Positions 41,686 to 41,885 of a DNA stretch of 41,885 nucleotides are shown in pieces. The stretch's first letter is position 1, and each line of letters begins with the position of its first letter. A model generated the notes under the pieces. That model was not told where the DNA came from, ran no database searches, and saw only the letters and a program-made list of their open reading frames with translations. Both the position numbers and the translations under genes were made by a program. Source of the DNA: DATKUA01 sp965602675 (lineage in GTDB: Bacteria; Acidobacteriota; DATKUA01); the NCBI GenBank assembly GCA_965602675.1, contig CBFCZO010000020.1, positions 1 to 41,885 of the forward strand. The letters are read 5' to 3'.

Positions 41686-41885
41686 ATGCGGAGTAAAACA
41701 ACAAAAACAGCGGGCATTGGTTGGATTGCCGTCCTGGCTATTATAGTCGGGATGATCAGTCTCGCTGTATTCGGAACGCCAGCGCAGCATGCCGCAGTGA
41801 AAAAACCTTACCCCGTGCTGCTGATTCACGGCTTGTCAAGCAATCCCGAGAGTTGGAAGAGCCTGCCCCAGTACCTCGAGAACCG
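41686..41885 (+). CDS. Secreted alpha/beta hydrolase (lipase-like), 5' part only
   Basis: The ATG at 41686 follows AAGGGAG, and the frame is open to the window edge (66 codons). A signal or anchor segment (I-G-W-I-A-V-L-A-I-I-V-G-M-I-S-L-A-V-F) precedes P-Y-P-V-L-L-I-H-G-L-S-S-N-P-E-S-W. The H-G and trailing W are the oxyanion-loop strand that opens many bacterial lipases and other alpha/beta hydrolases. The catalytic Ser, Asp and His lie outside the window, so the activity is not established. Confidence 0.75.
   Translation, partial: MRSKTTKTAGIGWIAVLAIIVGMISLAVFGTPAQHAAVKKPYPVLLIHGLSSNPESWKSLPQYLEN

Overview
The window is 41.9 kb of GC-rich bacterial DNA, densely coding on both strands. Lipoprotein-type signal peptides, a TolC-family outer-membrane protein and a Wza-type polysaccharide export protein point to a Gram-negative cell. 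Nothing fixes the lineage: there is no rRNA, tRNA or single diagnostic protein. The mix of GH57 glycogen enzymes, DUF438-hemerythrin, sigma54- and FNR-type promoter matches and paired phosphofructokinases would suit an uncultured or anaerobe-related lineage, but that is only inference. I saw no insertion sequence, CRISPR array, prophage gene or attachment site.

Layout. (1) 1-1.8 kb: the end of an orotate phosphoribosyltransferase gene converges on an AzgA-type nucleobase permease. (2) 1.8-7.4 kb: an orphan LuxR-type HTH fragment, then a rightward unit of a methyltransferase, two paralogous YtcJ-type amidohydrolase lipoproteins and an RMD-like NAD-dependent sugar reductase. A close sigma54 promoter match sits between the two amidohydrolases. 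(3) 7.4-9.6 kb: a DUF438-hemerythrin-PAS protein behind an FNR/DNR-like site, converging on a SAM hydrolase of the DUF62 family. (4) 9.7-16.5 kb, leftward: TolC-like protein, DEDDh exonuclease, radical SAM protein, and a sensor histidine kinase whose start overlaps the end of a type-1 periplasmic binding protein gene. (5) 16.8-23.4 kb, rightward: an exopolysaccharide assembly set (ExeA-like ATPase, BY-kinase-like ATPase with an altered Walker A, Wza-like protein with a duplicated export domain, unknown secreted protein, Wzz, O-antigen ligase/polymerase-like protein). (6) 23.4-36.4 kb, leftward: an eight-gene glycogen operon reading GH57 amylase-like, GH57 glucanotransferase, GalT-like transferase, GH57 branching enzyme, glgA, a CheY-like receiver, a soluble multi-sensor histidine kinase, and glgC. 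(7) 36.5-41.1 kb: a small membrane protein, a class II aldolase, and two divergent phosphofructokinases, one with an ATP-type and one with a PPi-type donor signature. (8) The window ends inside a secreted alpha/beta hydrolase.

How it works together. Regions 6 and 7 form a carbon-storage and glycolysis neighbourhood. GlgC makes ADP-glucose and releases PPi, GlgA polymerises it, the GH57 branching enzyme branches it and the other two GH57 enzymes can remodel or degrade it. The two PFKs and the aldolase carry hexose phosphate into glycolysis or gluconeogenesis. A two-component pair sits inside the glycogen operon. Region 4's binding protein and kinase diverge from the polysaccharide operon of region 5 and could be its sensor, though this is only positional.
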